From Channa striata (taxonomy: Eukaryota; Chordata; Actinopteri; Anabantiformes; Channidae), in the NCBI GenBank assembly GCA_033026295.1, contig CM065182.1, positions 1,426,001-1,490,000 of the forward strand: a stretch of DNA of 64,000 nt, given 5' to 3'. Position 1 is the first letter of the stretch; every line of letters starts with the position of its first letter. Below the pieces are notes generated by a model. It did no database searches and was not told the origin of the DNA. It saw only the letters and a list, made by a program, of their open reading frames with translations. Both the position numbers and the translations under genes were made by a program. Positions 63,614-64,000 of this stretch are shown in pieces.

Positions 63614-64000
63614 CTGTGAAAACAAGCCTCGTTATTATCCCCGCTGCTCCCACATGCCAAGAATGTGCCGTAATTGAGACACTGATTGTCCCACACAAGA
63701 CGATGCATGGATGGGAGACGGAGAGAGAAAGACGAGGTCCAATTAGCATCTCAGCAGCAGGCTGACTCCCGGGAGTTTCAGGTGGTCCCAAGGATCTAAT
63801 TTGAAGGAGGCTTTGAGAACTCAAAACTTATCCGGGTTTACTGCAGAAGAACGCGTTCCACACATTATTCATGCACTCAATACCTGCACCTGCCAATCAC
63901 CGTGCTTATAATAATGCCGGAGCAGTTCCGTCTTACCGCTCGAAGAATAGCAGGATTTATTACTAATTCACCCTTTTCACTGCACTTGCTCTTCAATTCT
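63614..64000. other. Right edge of window, no gene seen
   Basis: No recognised coding sequence or repeat. One minus-strand frame of 91 codons overlaps the exon-like segment in another frame and has no known features. Confidence 0.5.

Overview
This is vertebrate nuclear DNA, almost certainly from a teleost fish. It has two intron-containing animal genes with GT-AG junctions, many CA/GT microsatellites, and decayed copies of repeat families that are common in fish genomes. The likely hosts are percomorph-type fishes, but the species cannot be read from the sequence. There are no operons, CRISPR arrays, plasmid or phage features.

Left part, 1-6180: a complete four-exon gene on the minus strand encodes a 178-residue SAP30L, the SAP30-like subunit of the SIN3-HDAC corepressor. 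Its putative 3' UTR runs towards the left edge and contains a TA/CA microsatellite. Intron 1 carries a long imperfect inverted repeat (about 4158-4447). The GC- and CpG-richer segment over exon 1 and upstream of it has a CCAAT/ETS motif cluster at 6049-6166.

Middle-left part, 7840-10432: a complete four-exon alpha-tubulin gene on the plus strand encodes 451 residues of TUBA1 type. It has a TATA box, a CCAAT box, the usual first exon that encodes only the start Met, and an AATAAA signal. SAP30L and tubulin are head to head, with about 2.6 kb between start codons. The two products work in different places: SAP30L in nuclear chromatin repression, tubulin in cytoplasmic microtubules. I see no functional link beyond proximity.

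Right part, 10.4-64 kb: about 53 kb in which I recognise no protein-coding gene. The open frames are short, lack family motifs, and often run through repeats. The stretch holds microsatellites, two Tc1-like transposase relics (about 12.2 and 43.3 kb), a hAT-type MITE-like element (19.0-19.45 kb), a non-LTR-like 3' end (24.6 kb), several copies of one tRNA-headed interspersed repeat, and some palindromes or hairpins. Two short segments have well-formed splice-site pairs but no recognised product (50127-50194 plus; 63527-63613 minus). The region looks like a gene-poor intergenic or intronic stretch that could hold regulatory elements, but conservation cannot be judged from one sequence.

I found no convincing undescribed biological system. 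The best leads are the intronic inverted repeat in sap30l, the two exon-like segments, a 32-base block duplicated about 1 kb apart (34155 and 35126), an inverted E-box cluster (34527-34603), and a proline at alpha-tubulin residue 339.
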